DNA of 64,000 bases from Kiloniella majae (GCF_002118315.1 NZ_MTSZ01000001.1:744001-808000); one strand, 5' to 3'. Positions 8,364-16,981 are shown, numbered from the stretch's first letter. Numbers and translations: made by a program. The notes: a model not told the origin generated them from the sequence alone.

Positions 8364-8698
8364 ATGGATCGACCCACTCGAATAACGCGTTCGGGTAGCC
8401 TACAGGTGGGGTAAAAACAAACTGACTTCGCAAGCAAGCGGGTACTTTGACAAATGAAAGCTAAATAAAGATTAAATTTGCTAATAAGTATAAAAGCCCG
8501 CCTCTCCAAATTCCCCAGAAGAGCCAATTTCCCCATAGAACACTGATCACTTTTAATAGGGCTCTCTTCATTAAAGAGCCTACTGTTAATCATCCAGTGA
8601 AAGAGCTATGTTTTATCTGGTCTAGAGGCAAAAATTTTCAAGCAAAAACAGATCAAAACCCCGTGAACAATTAAGACCCTGTGAACAATCAAGATCAA
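8364..8698. other. Spacer with hairpin and 18-bp direct repeat
   Basis: No convincing gene. A minus-strand frame at 8345-8593 overlaps the next gene and has no family features. Near 8549-8581 a hairpin (GGCTCT / AGAGCC arms) could end transcription of the oxygenase gene. CCCCGTGAACAATTAAG (8659-8675) is repeated as CCCTGTGAACAATCAAG (8677-8693). Confidence 0.5.
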
Positions 8699-9271
8699 CT
8701 ATCTAAAAGCTGGACCGTGCACCCACGCAACCAAAGCGTATCGCGTACCCTTTGTCACTGGACGCACCTGATGCTGTATAAAGCTGGAAAAAATGACCGC
8801 CGTTCCCTGATCTTTTGGCGCGGCCCAGTCTTTACCTTCGTTATCCACACTCAATTCACCACCATTATAGCTTGCGCCATGACTGAGTTGAATAGAAATG
8901 GATAACTTTCGACTAACTGTAGAACCAGAAGCACCAACATCCATGTGCGCACCGTAATGCCCGGCTGGTGCTTTGGGATCTTCCGGTGCATCGTATCTGA
9001 TTAGCTGCAAACCTTCTTTGAAATCGTCCAGATCAAACTGGAACCAGTCCTGATTAACCCGAGACACCAATCCGGCAAGCTTTTTGAAAACCCATGACGT
9101 TTCGACTGTATCATCCAGCCACAAATAGCTGCACTCACGAAGCTTGCTCTTTACCCCGCCAGCCAATTTGGCCTCAGCCACATCAGACGAAGCTTCAAAC
9201 AGGTCAATTAGCTGCTGACATTCCCTGGGGGACAGTACTTTTTCCCTCACACAGGGACGGGTCATTTTCAT
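8699..9271 (-). CDS. 2-oxoglutarate/Fe(II)-dependent oxygenase (PKHD/PiuC-like)
   Basis: A 190-residue oxygenase of the prolyl-hydroxylase-like superfamily, which hydroxylates a substrate using Fe(II), O2 and 2-oxoglutarate. The iron triad is visible: H109 and D111 in GAHMDVG and H167 in FIQHQVRPV. R177 in TKGTRYALVAWVHG is the 2-oxoglutarate-binding residue at the usual ten-residue spacing. YNGGELSV at 135-142 and GTAVIFSS are family strands. It is a single gene with AT-rich spacers on both sides, so the substrate is unknown. Similar proteins (PiuC, YbiX) are often iron-regulated, but no Fur site is evident here. Confidence 0.85.
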   Translation of the reverse strand: MKMTRPCVREKVLSPRECQQLIDLFEASSDVAEAKLAGGVKSKLRECSYLWLDDTVETSWVFKKLAGLVSRVNQDWFQFDLDDFKEGLQLIRYDAPEDPKAPAGHYGAHMDVGASGSTVSRKLSISIQLSHGASYNGGELSVDNEGKDWAAPKDQGTAVIFSSFIQHQVRPVTKGTRYALVAWVHGPAFR

Positions 9272-9604
9272 AGTAATGAAAGCTCACATTTATAAATAAA
9301 CGCACAATTCTGTTGTGGATATATCAGCCACAAAACACCCCCAAGATACAAGGGAAAAAATTTAAAAAGAAATTGTATAATTTTGTGGATCTGTGCATCC
9401 TCTGTTTTAAAATAATTATCTATTTCAGAGAGATAAGAATAAATCGCAACAACCCATGATTACAAATCAAGTCAATACTTCAAACATAAGAACATAAAAA
9501 TAATAACAAAGATCAACGATTGGCAGCTAACTTATGATATGCTGCACACGTTAACGACACATTAGTATTTTTCGCCTCAATATTATGCTGTCAGGGGAGT
9601 CATA
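9272..9604. other. AT-rich divergent promoter spacer
   Basis: It separates the minus-strand oxygenase from the plus-strand multicopper-oxidase operon, so it should hold both promoters. I see no confident -35/-10 pair and no gene. AGGGGAGT at about 9593 is a strong ribosome site for the oxidase. Confidence 0.5.
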
Positions 9605-11140
9605 ATGAAAAAAATAGAACGGCGAACGTTTTTGAAAGGGGCTGCCGCCCTTTCAGCTGGTGGTATCGTATTCAAGGGTATCACAGACAGCGGTTTCAGT
9701 TACGCACAGGAAGTCCTCGCCAGCACGTCACCACTGGGAATTTCTGACGACCTGCGCAATCCACCGGAATTAAGGTCTGTGGACGGACAACTCCGTGCCC
9801 AGATATATATGAGTTATAACAAGGTTGAACTTCCCAGTGGCACTGCGCTGTTGCGAAATTTCAACAATAGCCTGCCCGGTCCGACATTACGCATTGATCC
9901 CGGCGATACACTCGAACTCGCATTTGAAAATCGCATGCCGGAGAATTCACCGGATCAACCGACCGAAGTGAACATTCCAAATCACTTCAACACCACAAAC
10001 ATGCACTATCACGGGTTTCATGTCAGCCCGAAAGGCAACAGCGATAACGTCTATTTGAATATCGAACCAGATCAGAAGTTTAACTATGTTGTTGAAATAC
10101 CGGATGATCATCCCGCGGGTAGTTACTGGTATCACCCGCACCGCCACGGATCTGTTTCTGCTCAGGTGGCCTCTGGTGCTGCGGGCATGGCAGTGATCAC
10201 TGGTACGCTGGATGATGTACCGGAAATCAAAGAAGCGGTTGAACGCGTTCTTGTTATTCAGGCCCCGATCCCCGGGGTTGATGGCATACTTGATGCTGAA
10301 GATCCAATCTGGCCCCTTGATGCGGAACGCAACTTTTTGGTCAATGGCGAATACCAGCCTCGGATTTATATCCGTGAAGGCGAAGTTCAACGTTGGCGTA
10401 TTCTGCATGCTGGTGACGCCCAGTTCTTCCCCTTCAAAATGGACGGATTGGAAATTTATGAAATTGGCCGCGATGGTAACCCGCTGCCCAAAGCCCAGCG
10501 TCGCGAGGAGATTCACCTCGCCCCTGGCAATCGCGTTGATATTCTGGTCAAGGCTGTTAAGCCCGGTGCCTACGTTCTTCGCCGCCCGATGTTTGATCAG
10601 GGCAAAGCATCTTTGCCGCCCGTGCATCTCGCCAATGTCTTTGTAATCCCCAAAGACGATCCTCGGGTTCCGGCGGGCACGCCCTTTGGGCGGGCTATTC
10701 CACAAGGTGATCTGCCAAAAAACAGGATACTTACCGATATCACCGACGACGAATTGACGGGCCATCGCAAGATTGTTCTGGGCGTCGAAGATGTGAAGGG
10801 TTTCTTCCACGACACTCTCTTTACCATTAATGGAGAGCCTTTTGATCCACGCCGTGATGACGTGGTCTCCAAGGTTGGCGCAGTCGAAGAATGGACGTTG
10901 ATCAATACAACGCCTTTCCCGCACCCGATCCATATTCATGTGAACCCTTTTCAGGTGAGATCAATCAATGGTGTTCCTGATCCGGACAAACCCTGGATGG
11001 ATACTATCGGGGTACCTGCCGCAGGCTCTGTGACCTTCCGGACCCGTTTTCTGGATTTCTCTGGTCGCTATGTCATGCACTGCCACATTCTTCCCCATGA
11101 AGACACCGGCATGATGATTAATGTGAATATCGAAGCTTAG
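9605..11140 (+). CDS. Tat-exported multicopper oxidase
   Basis: A 511-residue periplasmic oxidase that takes single electrons from a substrate and reduces O2 to water at a trinuclear copper site. The N-terminus has a twin-arginine signal (ERRTFLKG). All four copper motifs are intact: HYH (134-136), HPH (177-179), HPIHIH (H440, H443, H445), and HCHILPHEDTGMM (H492, C493, H494, H498, M503), the methionine pointing to a laccase/CueO-like type-1 site. CueO's methionine-rich insert is absent. It is the first gene of a run of eight. A cytochrome c and a phytochelatin-synthase-like protein follow, so its reductant may be a cytochrome or a thiol/metal substrate; that is inference. Confidence 0.93.
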   Translation: MKKIERRTFLKGAAALSAGGIVFKGITDSGFSYAQEVLASTSPLGISDDLRNPPELRSVDGQLRAQIYMSYNKVELPSGTALLRNFNNSLPGPTLRIDPGDTLELAFENRMPENSPDQPTEVNIPNHFNTTNMHYHGFHVSPKGNSDNVYLNIEPDQKFNYVVEIPDDHPAGSYWYHPHRHGSVSAQVASGAAGMAVITGTLDDVPEIKEAVERVLVIQAPIPGVDGILDAEDPIWPLDAERNFLVNGEYQPRIYIREGEVQRWRILHAGDAQFFPFKMDGLEIYEIGRDGNPLPKAQRREEIHLAPGNRVDILVKAVKPGAYVLRRPMFDQGKASLPPVHLANVFVIPKDDPRVPAGTPFGRAIPQGDLPKNRILTDITDDELTGHRKIVLGVEDVKGFFHDTLFTINGEPFDPRRDDVVSKVGAVEEWTLINTTPFPHPIHIHVNPFQVRSINGVPDPDKPWMDTIGVPAAGSVTFRTRFLDFSGRYVMHCHILPHEDTGMMINVNIEA

Positions 11141-11168
11141 ATCCGCTCAACGAACTGGATTACTGAAC

Positions 11169-11501
11169 ATGACGAAATTAAAAACGATTTACGCCACCAG
11201 TGCCCTTTTGGTTGGTGGCATATTCCTAGGGAACACAGTGCTGGCTGATACTCCCGCTCCTACGCCTATTCCAGCGTCAGGCTCGCAATGCCTTTCCTGT
11301 CACGGTGAAGACGGGCGCCCCGCCTTGGCTGATGTGCCGATCATCGCCGGACAACAACCGATCTATCTGGCAAATGCCTTGCGCCATTACAAAAACGGAC
11401 AGCGCACAGGCGGACAGGCCCTCGTGATGCAGGAAATGGTCAAAGACCTTACAGACAAAGATATTGAAGAACTCGCAAAATGGTTTGGAGAACAGAAATG
11501 A
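11169..11501 (+). CDS. Periplasmic class I cytochrome c, single haem
   Basis: A 110-residue c-type cytochrome with a Sec signal (about residues 1-26, ending LADT) and a haem-attachment site CLSCH at 41-45. The later QALVMQEMV offers methionine axial ligands. The sequence resembles small c552/c553-type electron carriers, with IIAGQQPIYLANAL typical of that group. It lies 28 bases after the multicopper oxidase and overlaps the next gene by four bases (ATGA). It is the only cytochrome in the run, so it is the likely electron carrier between the FAD dehydrogenase encoded downstream and the multicopper oxidase upstream (inference). Confidence 0.92.
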   Translation: MTKLKTIYATSALLVGGIFLGNTVLADTPAPTPIPASGSQCLSCHGEDGRPALADVPIIAGQQPIYLANALRHYKNGQRTGGQALVMQEMVKDLTDKDIEELAKWFGEQK

Positions 11502-12217
11502 GAACGTTCCTATTAAATACAGTTGCCGCAGCCACTCTTATTACTCTGTCCCTAACTGGTGCCGTGCAGGCTGACAGCACGACCAAGGCTGATAACAACA
11601 TCTACCTAACCTCGCCACAGGGTGAGCAACTCTTCCGCGATGCCGAAATTCTGACGGATTACCTAAAACTGGCAAGCTATCTGGAAAGCGAACACATCCT
11701 GACTTTCTGTGGCCCCGCCTCCATTGCGGGGGTTATGAACTCACTGGATATTGAACGCCCTGTGCCACCACAGCTTTATCCTTGGCCCCTCTTTACCCAG
11801 GTCTCAATCTTCACCCCGGAAAACCAGAAGGTAAAATCCTATGCCATGGTTGAACACGAAGGGCTGGAATTACCGCAAATAGCCCAGTTCTTCATTAACC
11901 TAGGGGCAAAGGCAGAGTTTAAACACGCAGATGACTTTGATGAAAACTGGCTGCGTGAAACCATTACCAAAACGCTTGCCGATCCGAACAAACGTTTTGT
12001 CGCCAACTATTCACGCAAACCTATCGGTCAAATCGGTGGTGGACATATTTCACCCGTAGCAGCCTATGATGCCGACACGGACCGTGTCCTGGTAATGGAT
12101 GTTGCCCGCTATAAATACCCGCCAGTGTGGCTCACTATTGCCGAACTATATGGCGCAATGATGGACAAAGATTCCACATCAAACAGAGCACGTGGTGCTG
12201 TCATCGTCAGTCAATAG
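11498..12217 (+). CDS. Phytochelatin-synthase-like (glutathione-cleaving) protein
   Basis: A 239-residue exported member of the phytochelatin synthase family, a papain-like fold. Bacterial members mostly cleave glycine from glutathione or its conjugates. The catalytic triad is complete: C71 in TFCGPASIAGVM, H183 in GGGHISPVAAYD, D201 in LVMDVARYKYPPVW. This spacing is nearly that of the cyanobacterial NsPCS triad. A signal peptide spans about residues 1-25, so it acts in the periplasm. The ATG at 11498 overlaps the cytochrome stop codon and has GGAG seven bases upstream. Its location among redox genes and an ATC hydrolase-like gene suggests work on a thiol peptide or cysteine-derived molecule. 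Confidence 0.9.
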   Translation: MRTFLLNTVAAATLITLSLTGAVQADSTTKADNNIYLTSPQGEQLFRDAEILTDYLKLASYLESEHILTFCGPASIAGVMNSLDIERPVPPQLYPWPLFTQVSIFTPENQKVKSYAMVEHEGLELPQIAQFFINLGAKAEFKHADDFDENWLRETITKTLADPNKRFVANYSRKPIGQIGGGHISPVAAYDADTDRVLVMDVARYKYPPVWLTIAELYGAMMDKDSTSNRARGAVIVSQ

Positions 12218-12307
12218 ATCAGCACTTGGAGTAGCCTCATTCGCTGGGCAAAAGATCCACCAGCAACCAACTCACAAGGGCACCAAGAGAACCGCATAAA
12301 AAAACAA

Positions 12308-12323
12308 GACCTCTATAGAGGTC
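12308..12323. promoter_or_regulatory. Perfect 16-bp palindrome before dehydrogenase small subunit
   Basis: GACCTCTATAGAGGTC is a perfect palindrome in the 121-base spacer after the phytochelatin-synthase-like gene, ending just before the AGGAG ribosome site at 12327. It could be a protein-binding operator or a small RNA hairpin that separates expression of the two halves of the gene run. Confidence 0.5.
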
Positions 12324-12338
12324 GTCAGGAGAAGTCAT

Positions 12339-12815
12339 ATGAAACTAAGCAGACGCTCTTTACTGGCTTCTGCAGCGCTGATCCCCTTGGCAGGACAGGC
12401 ACAGGCGTTAAGTCTGGGGTCGGGTTCTCGGGTATTTAGCGAAGCAGTTCGTCAGATCGGTGGCGTGGTTGATATCGCCGATCATATGGTCCGTGCAGTC
12501 GAGACAGAGTTCCTTGCTGTCTATGGACAAGATGCCATGAATACCTTTATCCAGCTGGTTGACGGGCGCTCGATTACCGAGGCCCTGATCAGTGCCAGCG
12601 ATGACTTCAAGGAACAGACAAAACTAATCGCCCGGGTTCTCTATACCGGCGAAATCACGCGCACAGATGATAAGGGTAACAGCACAACAACTGTCCCGTA
12701 CTATCCCTGGTCACTGGCCTGGTCATCCCTTGCCTTTGCAAAAGCACCCGGCATCTGCGGGGGGCCTAAGTTCGGGCACTGGACACATGGCCCTATTAAG
12801 GGAGGTGTGATGTAA
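12339..12815 (+). CDS. Tat-signal small subunit of FAD-dependent dehydrogenase
   Basis: A 158-residue protein of the FAD-dependent sorbitol/gluconate/glucose dehydrogenase small-subunit family. It carries a Tat signal (SRRSLLASAALIPL) and the conserved C-terminal block YYPWSLAWSSLAFAKAPGICGGPKFGHW. Such subunits chaperone the cytoplasmically folded flavoprotein through the Tat system, since the large subunit has no signal of its own. AGGAG lies six bases before the ATG. The stop codon shares one base with the start of the large-subunit gene, as expected for a stoichiometric pair. Confidence 0.88.
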   Translation: MKLSRRSLLASAALIPLAGQAQALSLGSGSRVFSEAVRQIGGVVDIADHMVRAVETEFLAVYGQDAMNTFIQLVDGRSITEALISASDDFKEQTKLIARVLYTGEITRTDDKGNSTTTVPYYPWSLAWSSLAFAKAPGICGGPKFGHWTHGPIKGGVM

Positions 12816-14452
12816 TGGCTGAAGAAAACAAAATGAATGCCGATGTGGTCATTATCGGTGCCGGTATGGCCGGCGCACATCTTGCCCGCTCTTTACGCGA
12901 AAAAGGCATAGATGTCCTGATTTTGGAAGCCGGGGACAGACGCCCCCGCGGTGACTTCCTCAAAGTTTTCTACGAGAACCCGGTTAAAGGTCCTCAAGCC
13001 CCCTACCCAAGCATACCTTCAGCGCCACACCCTGAAGATAACGGCTATGCTGATTTCTATGTTCAAGACAAAGATACATTGAAAGAAAATCTCTTTATCG
13101 GGGCTTACTTACGTATCTTTGGTGGGACAACATGGCACTGGACGGGTTTCGCAGATCGCCTGCGCCCGGCAGATTTCCGTATGAAGAGTCTCTATGGCGT
13201 AGCCGAAGACTGGCCCATCGATTACGAGCTTCTGGAACCCTTTTACGAAGTTGCAGAAAAACGCTGGGGTGTCGCAGGTGATCCCAACCACGTCTGGGGA
13301 GCACCGCGCAAGACACCTTATCAGATGCCACCAATTCCCGAGACTTATCTAGATATACAGGTTACCAAGGCACTCACCAAGATGGGCCTGCATTCGGCGA
13401 TCTTCTCTCATGCACGTAATTCTGTGATCTATGATAACCGCCCTGTTTGCTGTGGTAACAATACCTGCGTCCCAATCTGTCCTATTGGGGCCAAATACGA
13501 CGCATCTGTGGATGCACAAAAGGCAGAAGAAGAAGGCGCACGTATAGAGGTCAATGCCCTTGTGACCTTTATGGAAGTTGATAAAGACCAGAAGATCACC
13601 CGCGTCAAAGTCCAAAAGCCGGATGGATCAACCTTCTGGGTTGGCGGCAAGGCTTTTGCTCTTTGTGGTCACGCCATCGAAAACCCAAGACTCTTGCTCA
13701 ATTCCAAACAGGAAAACGCAAGCAAAGGCGTTGCAAATTCATCTGATTCTGTGGGGCGCTATTTGCTGACCCAGGCAAATCAGGATACTACCGGATTTAC
13801 CCCGGATCCCGTCTTCCCCTATCGCGGGCCACAACAGACCTCTGGTCTCGTCGAGCGACGCGATGGTGAATTCAGAAGCAAGATGGCCGCCATTGGTACA
13901 TCCTTTATGAATAATGGTTGGTCAGGGAACAGCGATGCTATCAACATGGCCCACGATCTTATTGATCAGGGTGTTGTCGGTGCAGAGCTTTCAAAACAGA
14001 TTAATGAGAAGGTTTCCCGTCACCTACGCCTGAATTCTTCGGCAGAGGTATTACCGGATCGAAACAATAGGCTTGAACTTTCTGATCAAATGGACACCGC
14101 TGGCATCCCCAAACCCAAGATTACCTTCAAGATGGATGACTATACCAAAGAAGGCCTCAAAGTAGGCTTGGACATCAATCTGGAAGTCTTCAAAAACATG
14201 GGGGCGACAGAGGTCAAACACAACGATCCTTACCTGTCCAATGCCATCATTGGCGGCACGACACGTATGGGAACCGATGTAAAAACCTCTGTGGTTAATG
14301 CTGATCTGGTTGCGCACGATCACGACAATCTTTATATCATTGGCTCCAGCAGTCATGTCACCACTCCGGTTAATGCCCCGTCTCTCACCATTGCAGCGCT
14401 TGCCATCCGTGCGGCAGGACACATGGAAAAGAAACTGGCCCAAACACCATAG
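12815..14452 (+). CDS. GMC-family FAD dehydrogenase large subunit with Cys cluster
   Basis: A 545-residue flavoprotein of the GMC family that oxidises an alcohol or sugar-like substrate. The FAD dinucleotide motif GAGMAG is at 15-20, followed by EAG at 38-40. The C-terminal active-site region reads SSSHVTTPVNAPSLTIAAL, with the catalytic His. A cluster CCGNNTCVPICP (C212, C213, C218, C222) matches the 3Fe-4S ligand pattern of bacterial FAD glucose dehydrogenase, so electrons probably leave through an iron-sulphur centre. No multihaem cytochrome subunit follows, unlike the three-subunit enzymes; the single-haem cytochrome upstream may take its place. The substrate is unknown. Start shares a base with the small-subunit stop; GGAGG is nine bases upstream. 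Confidence 0.9.
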   Translation: MAEENKMNADVVIIGAGMAGAHLARSLREKGIDVLILEAGDRRPRGDFLKVFYENPVKGPQAPYPSIPSAPHPEDNGYADFYVQDKDTLKENLFIGAYLRIFGGTTWHWTGFADRLRPADFRMKSLYGVAEDWPIDYELLEPFYEVAEKRWGVAGDPNHVWGAPRKTPYQMPPIPETYLDIQVTKALTKMGLHSAIFSHARNSVIYDNRPVCCGNNTCVPICPIGAKYDASVDAQKAEEEGARIEVNALVTFMEVDKDQKITRVKVQKPDGSTFWVGGKAFALCGHAIENPRLLLNSKQENASKGVANSSDSVGRYLLTQANQDTTGFTPDPVFPYRGPQQTSGLVERRDGEFRSKMAAIGTSFMNNGWSGNSDAINMAHDLIDQGVVGAELSKQINEKVSRHLRLNSSAEVLPDRNNRLELSDQMDTAGIPKPKITFKMDDYTKEGLKVGLDINLEVFKNMGATEVKHNDPYLSNAIIGGTTRMGTDVKTSVVNADLVAHDHDNLYIIGSSSHVTTPVNAPSLTIAALAIRAAGHMEKKLAQTP

Positions 14453-14489
14453 TTAAGACAAAACAATCGCAGGACAAGTCAGGTACTTG

Positions 14490-14522
14490 CTCAATGAATA
14501 AGGTTTAAACTCAATGAACAAG
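14490..14522 (+). repeat. Duplicated start region with decoy MNKV mini-ORF
   Basis: CTCAATGAATAAG (14490-14502) recurs as CTCAATGAACAAG (14510-14522) with a 20-base period. The first copy encodes Met-Asn-Lys-Val-stop. The second contains the real start (Met-Asn-Lys-Ile) of the MFS gene. It looks like a tandem duplication of the initiation region. Confidence 0.7.
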
Positions 14523-15992
14523 ATATTTGGCGTTGTCAGTCTGGAAATTCTCTCTTTTGTCTTCCTCGGAAACGCATTGAAATCTGTTGTCACCTCGACA
14601 GTTTTTGTTTCCGAGGGCGAATTTGCCAGTTTCCTGAATATCTCTGTCGACAAAACCCAAATCCTAGTCGAGTTGCTGATTGGCAGTTCAGTCATGGCAC
14701 TAGCAGTGGCGCCCTTTTTGCTAACGCGTCAACGGGCACACAAAATTGCATCTATCTCAGCCTTGGTCGCCGCAGGATGCTATGCCGCACTTGGCCTGAC
14801 CATGACCATGGGGCCAGCTCTTTTTGTCCGTGAGTTAATGGTAATCATCACCTTTGCATTGGGCGGTTTTTTTATCTCTTTCTTTGCCCCCATAGCCCAA
14901 CTGGCCATCAACGATGTGGAGAACGAACGTGAACGGGTTTTCCTAACCACCGTCTGGACCTCGGCGCAACCCGTTGCTTTTTTGATTACACCACAGTTGG
15001 TTAAATACGTTGCGCTGGATATCGGAACTGGAAATTACTTTCTGATTTTTGCCATTTTCCCAATCTTTTACCTGTTTCTCACCCGGACAGTTTTAAAAAC
15101 CGTCACGGATCAAAACACCCGTCAAACAGTAGAACAAAACAAACCGTTGGAAAGTGGCAGGATTGACTGGCGCACCATTGGCTTTATCATCGTCGCGATA
15201 GCAGCATTCGAAGCATGGACCCTGTCCAATTCACTCGCAGGGGTTATATCACCAATAAGTCTTTCGTTAATGGTAGCCTTTTTTATAATTGCGGGAATTT
15301 CCGGCCTTTATCTCAAGAGAAAACAACAAAAAACAAAGGCACTCTATAGCTCCGCAACCTCTGTGCCCAAGGGTCTTCCGCCAACGGCGACTTTCATGCT
15401 GATTGGCCTTTTTATTATGGAGATTCCCTCTACAGGTTTTTTTGACGGGGCCTATCTTGTCCGGCACCTTTGCGCTCCGGGACTTATCGAAGATCGTGCC
15501 TCGTTAGGTGCAGCGGCCCAAATTGCCGCGGTCGCCCTTGGCGGTGCACTTTTTGTCCGTTGGCCTCGTATGATGCCGGCCTTGCTCATTATTGGCATTC
15601 TTCTGCTGCTTGTTGGGTCCATTGGCTTTATCCGCTATCCGGACCTGCCAGTTGATGCGGGCTTCTTTTACACGTCCAAGATGATCGCTTCTGCTGGCAT
15701 GGGGCTTGTCACAACCATCATCGTTGGTGTGGTCATGGCAGAGTGTCGCGGCAACCCGGTTATGGCGCTGTTACCTGCCCTCGTCATCATGTTCGGAACT
15801 GAATTTGGACTTGAGATACTGGAAATCGTTTATCAAGGGGCCAAGCTTTATGGCTTGGAAGAAGTCGAAACCTATCGCGCTATCTTTATCGCACAAGTTA
15901 TCGTCATTGTTTTTGCCTTGATCCCCTGTATCGAAGGTTTGTATCTCAGGCACAAACAGCTCAAAGCTTCACAAATTGCGACGACCTCGTAA
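14514..15992 (+). CDS. MFS-type membrane transporter
   Basis: A 492-residue inner-membrane carrier with 12-14 hydrophobic segments and a cytoplasmic loop at about 200-220. It has the general MFS layout (basic loop TRQRAHK after the second helix), but I cannot name a substrate. Position 61 bases after the dehydrogenase gene and just before two further same-strand genes suggests it moves the substrate or product of the pathway encoded by this run. The start region is duplicated (see the repeat at 14490-14522). No SD-like sequence of note lies upstream of the ATG. Confidence 0.8.
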   Translation: MNKIFGVVSLEILSFVFLGNALKSVVTSTVFVSEGEFASFLNISVDKTQILVELLIGSSVMALAVAPFLLTRQRAHKIASISALVAAGCYAALGLTMTMGPALFVRELMVIITFALGGFFISFFAPIAQLAINDVENERERVFLTTVWTSAQPVAFLITPQLVKYVALDIGTGNYFLIFAIFPIFYLFLTRTVLKTVTDQNTRQTVEQNKPLESGRIDWRTIGFIIVAIAAFEAWTLSNSLAGVISPISLSLMVAFFIIAGISGLYLKRKQQKTKALYSSATSVPKGLPPTATFMLIGLFIMEIPSTGFFDGAYLVRHLCAPGLIEDRASLGAAAQIAAVALGGALFVRWPRMMPALLIIGILLLLVGSIGFIRYPDLPVDAGFFYTSKMIASAGMGLVTTIIVGVVMAECRGNPVMALLPALVIMFGTEFGLEILEIVYQGAKLYGLEEVETYRAIFIAQVIVIVFALIPCIEGLYLRHKQLKASQIATTS

Positions 15993-16005
15993 GGACCCCG
16001 CCATT

Positions 16006-16317
16006 ATGATCGAAGCCTATAAAATCCTCGAAGATACGCCAGAGCGTATAACCTATGAATACAATGCTCTTCTAACCTGGGGGATTTTCGCAGCCCTCGG
16101 CATGGGTTTAGCCGGGGTTTTCCTCGGGATATTTTTGTTACAGGTACTCTGCGGTATTGCGATGGTGATTTATCTCTATATCGGCTTCACAAAGGTAAAT
16201 CCGATTAACAAAAAAGTGCGAAAAGCCCTGCGCGAGGGGACCCTTACTATGGAAGGCAGCAAGTATTCCTTTCAGCGTCCCTTACGCCTGACGATCACAC
16301 ACAGCAACGCAGAGTAA
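16006..16317 (+). CDS. Small two-helix membrane protein, unknown
   Basis: A 103-residue protein with a soluble N-terminus, two transmembrane helices joined by a short turn (about residues 23-64) and a basic C-terminal tail (NPINKKVRKALREG). No family is recognised. The ATG at 16006 follows AAGGA by about ten bases; the longer frame from 15976 overlaps the transporter. It sits 13 bases after the transporter and three bases before the ATC hydrolase-like gene, so it is almost certainly co-expressed with them. Confidence 0.75.
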   Translation: MIEAYKILEDTPERITYEYNALLTWGIFAALGMGLAGVFLGIFLLQVLCGIAMVIYLYIGFTKVNPINKKVRKALREGTLTMEGSKYSFQRPLRLTITHSNAE

Positions 16318-16320
16318 CAG

Positions 16321-16869
16321 ATGAGCAAAACAGACTTACCAATTCTGGAACAGCGCCGGATAGAGGCAAATATCATTAAACCAATCTATGATGAAATGGT
16401 TGCCGAAGTCGGTGCTGAACGAGCTAAGTCAATTTTGAAAAATGCCATTGTTAAAAATGCAATCTCACACGGCAAAGCCTATGCAGACACGCAAGAAAAA
16501 GACACATCGCTGTTAAGTTTTCACGCGCTGTTGCCACAATGGATGGCAAATGGTGCGTTAGAGATTGATGTCCTTCAGGAAAATGAAAACAACGTGGATT
16601 ATAACGTAACGCGTTGCCGCTTTGCTGAAATGTACGCCGACATGGGATTAGGCGAAATCGGTCATATTCTATCCTGTAGCCGGGATGGAACCTTTTGCAC
16701 GGGCTATGACCCTAAAATCAAACTAGACCGTAGCCAAACCATTATGGAAGGCGCAAGCCATTGTGACTTTCGCTATCACTACAGCTCAGATAATGCCAAT
16801 CCAAATTATGATGGCCCAAATCATAACGGCCCAAGCCACAAAGATAGTGGCGATGACAAGGACACCTAA
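16321..16869 (+). CDS. L-2-amino-thiazoline-4-carboxylate hydrolase-like protein
   Basis: A 182-residue cytoplasmic protein of the ATC hydrolase family, named for opening the thiazoline ring of L-ATC on the way to L-cysteine. The core is conserved: NVTRCRFAEMYADMGLGEIG, LSCSRDGTFCTGYDPKIKL and EGASHCDFRY. The C-terminal tail from about residue 153 is rich in Asn, Asp, His and Pro with repeated GPNH-like units and looks unstructured, possibly metal-binding. Its place at the end of the run with a phytochelatin-synthase-like protein points to cysteine or thiol chemistry, although characterised substrates of most family members are unknown. Confidence 0.8.
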   Translation: MSKTDLPILEQRRIEANIIKPIYDEMVAEVGAERAKSILKNAIVKNAISHGKAYADTQEKDTSLLSFHALLPQWMANGALEIDVLQENENNVDYNVTRCRFAEMYADMGLGEIGHILSCSRDGTFCTGYDPKIKLDRSQTIMEGASHCDFRYHYSSDNANPNYDGPNHNGPSHKDSGDDKDT

Positions 16870-16875
16870 AAATTA

Positions 16876-16913
16876 GGCCTTGAAGCAACAGGTTTCTCTA
16901 TTGCTTCAAGGCC
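16876..16913. terminator. Bidirectional terminator hairpin
   Basis: A perfect 13-bp stem, GGCCTTGAAGCAA with TTGCTTCAAGGCC, around a 12-base loop lies between convergent genes. The minus-strand side is followed by TAATTTTT, so it should end the RTX transcript efficiently; the plus-strand side has a weaker tail. A 10-bp direct repeat CACCAGATAT follows at 16923 and 16948. Confidence 0.75.
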
Positions 16914-16981
16914 ATTACTTACCACCAGATATATCACTGGCACATATCACCAGATATCAGAAGTTAATCTGCCTGGAATAA

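Noticed and set aside
8345-8593. 82-codon minus frame before the RelA/SpoT-fold gene
   Set aside because: It overlaps the next start, has no ribosome site and no recognisable fold.
9947-10939. 330-codon frame antisense to the multicopper oxidase
   Set aside because: No domain features; the sense frame carries all copper motifs, so this is a shadow.
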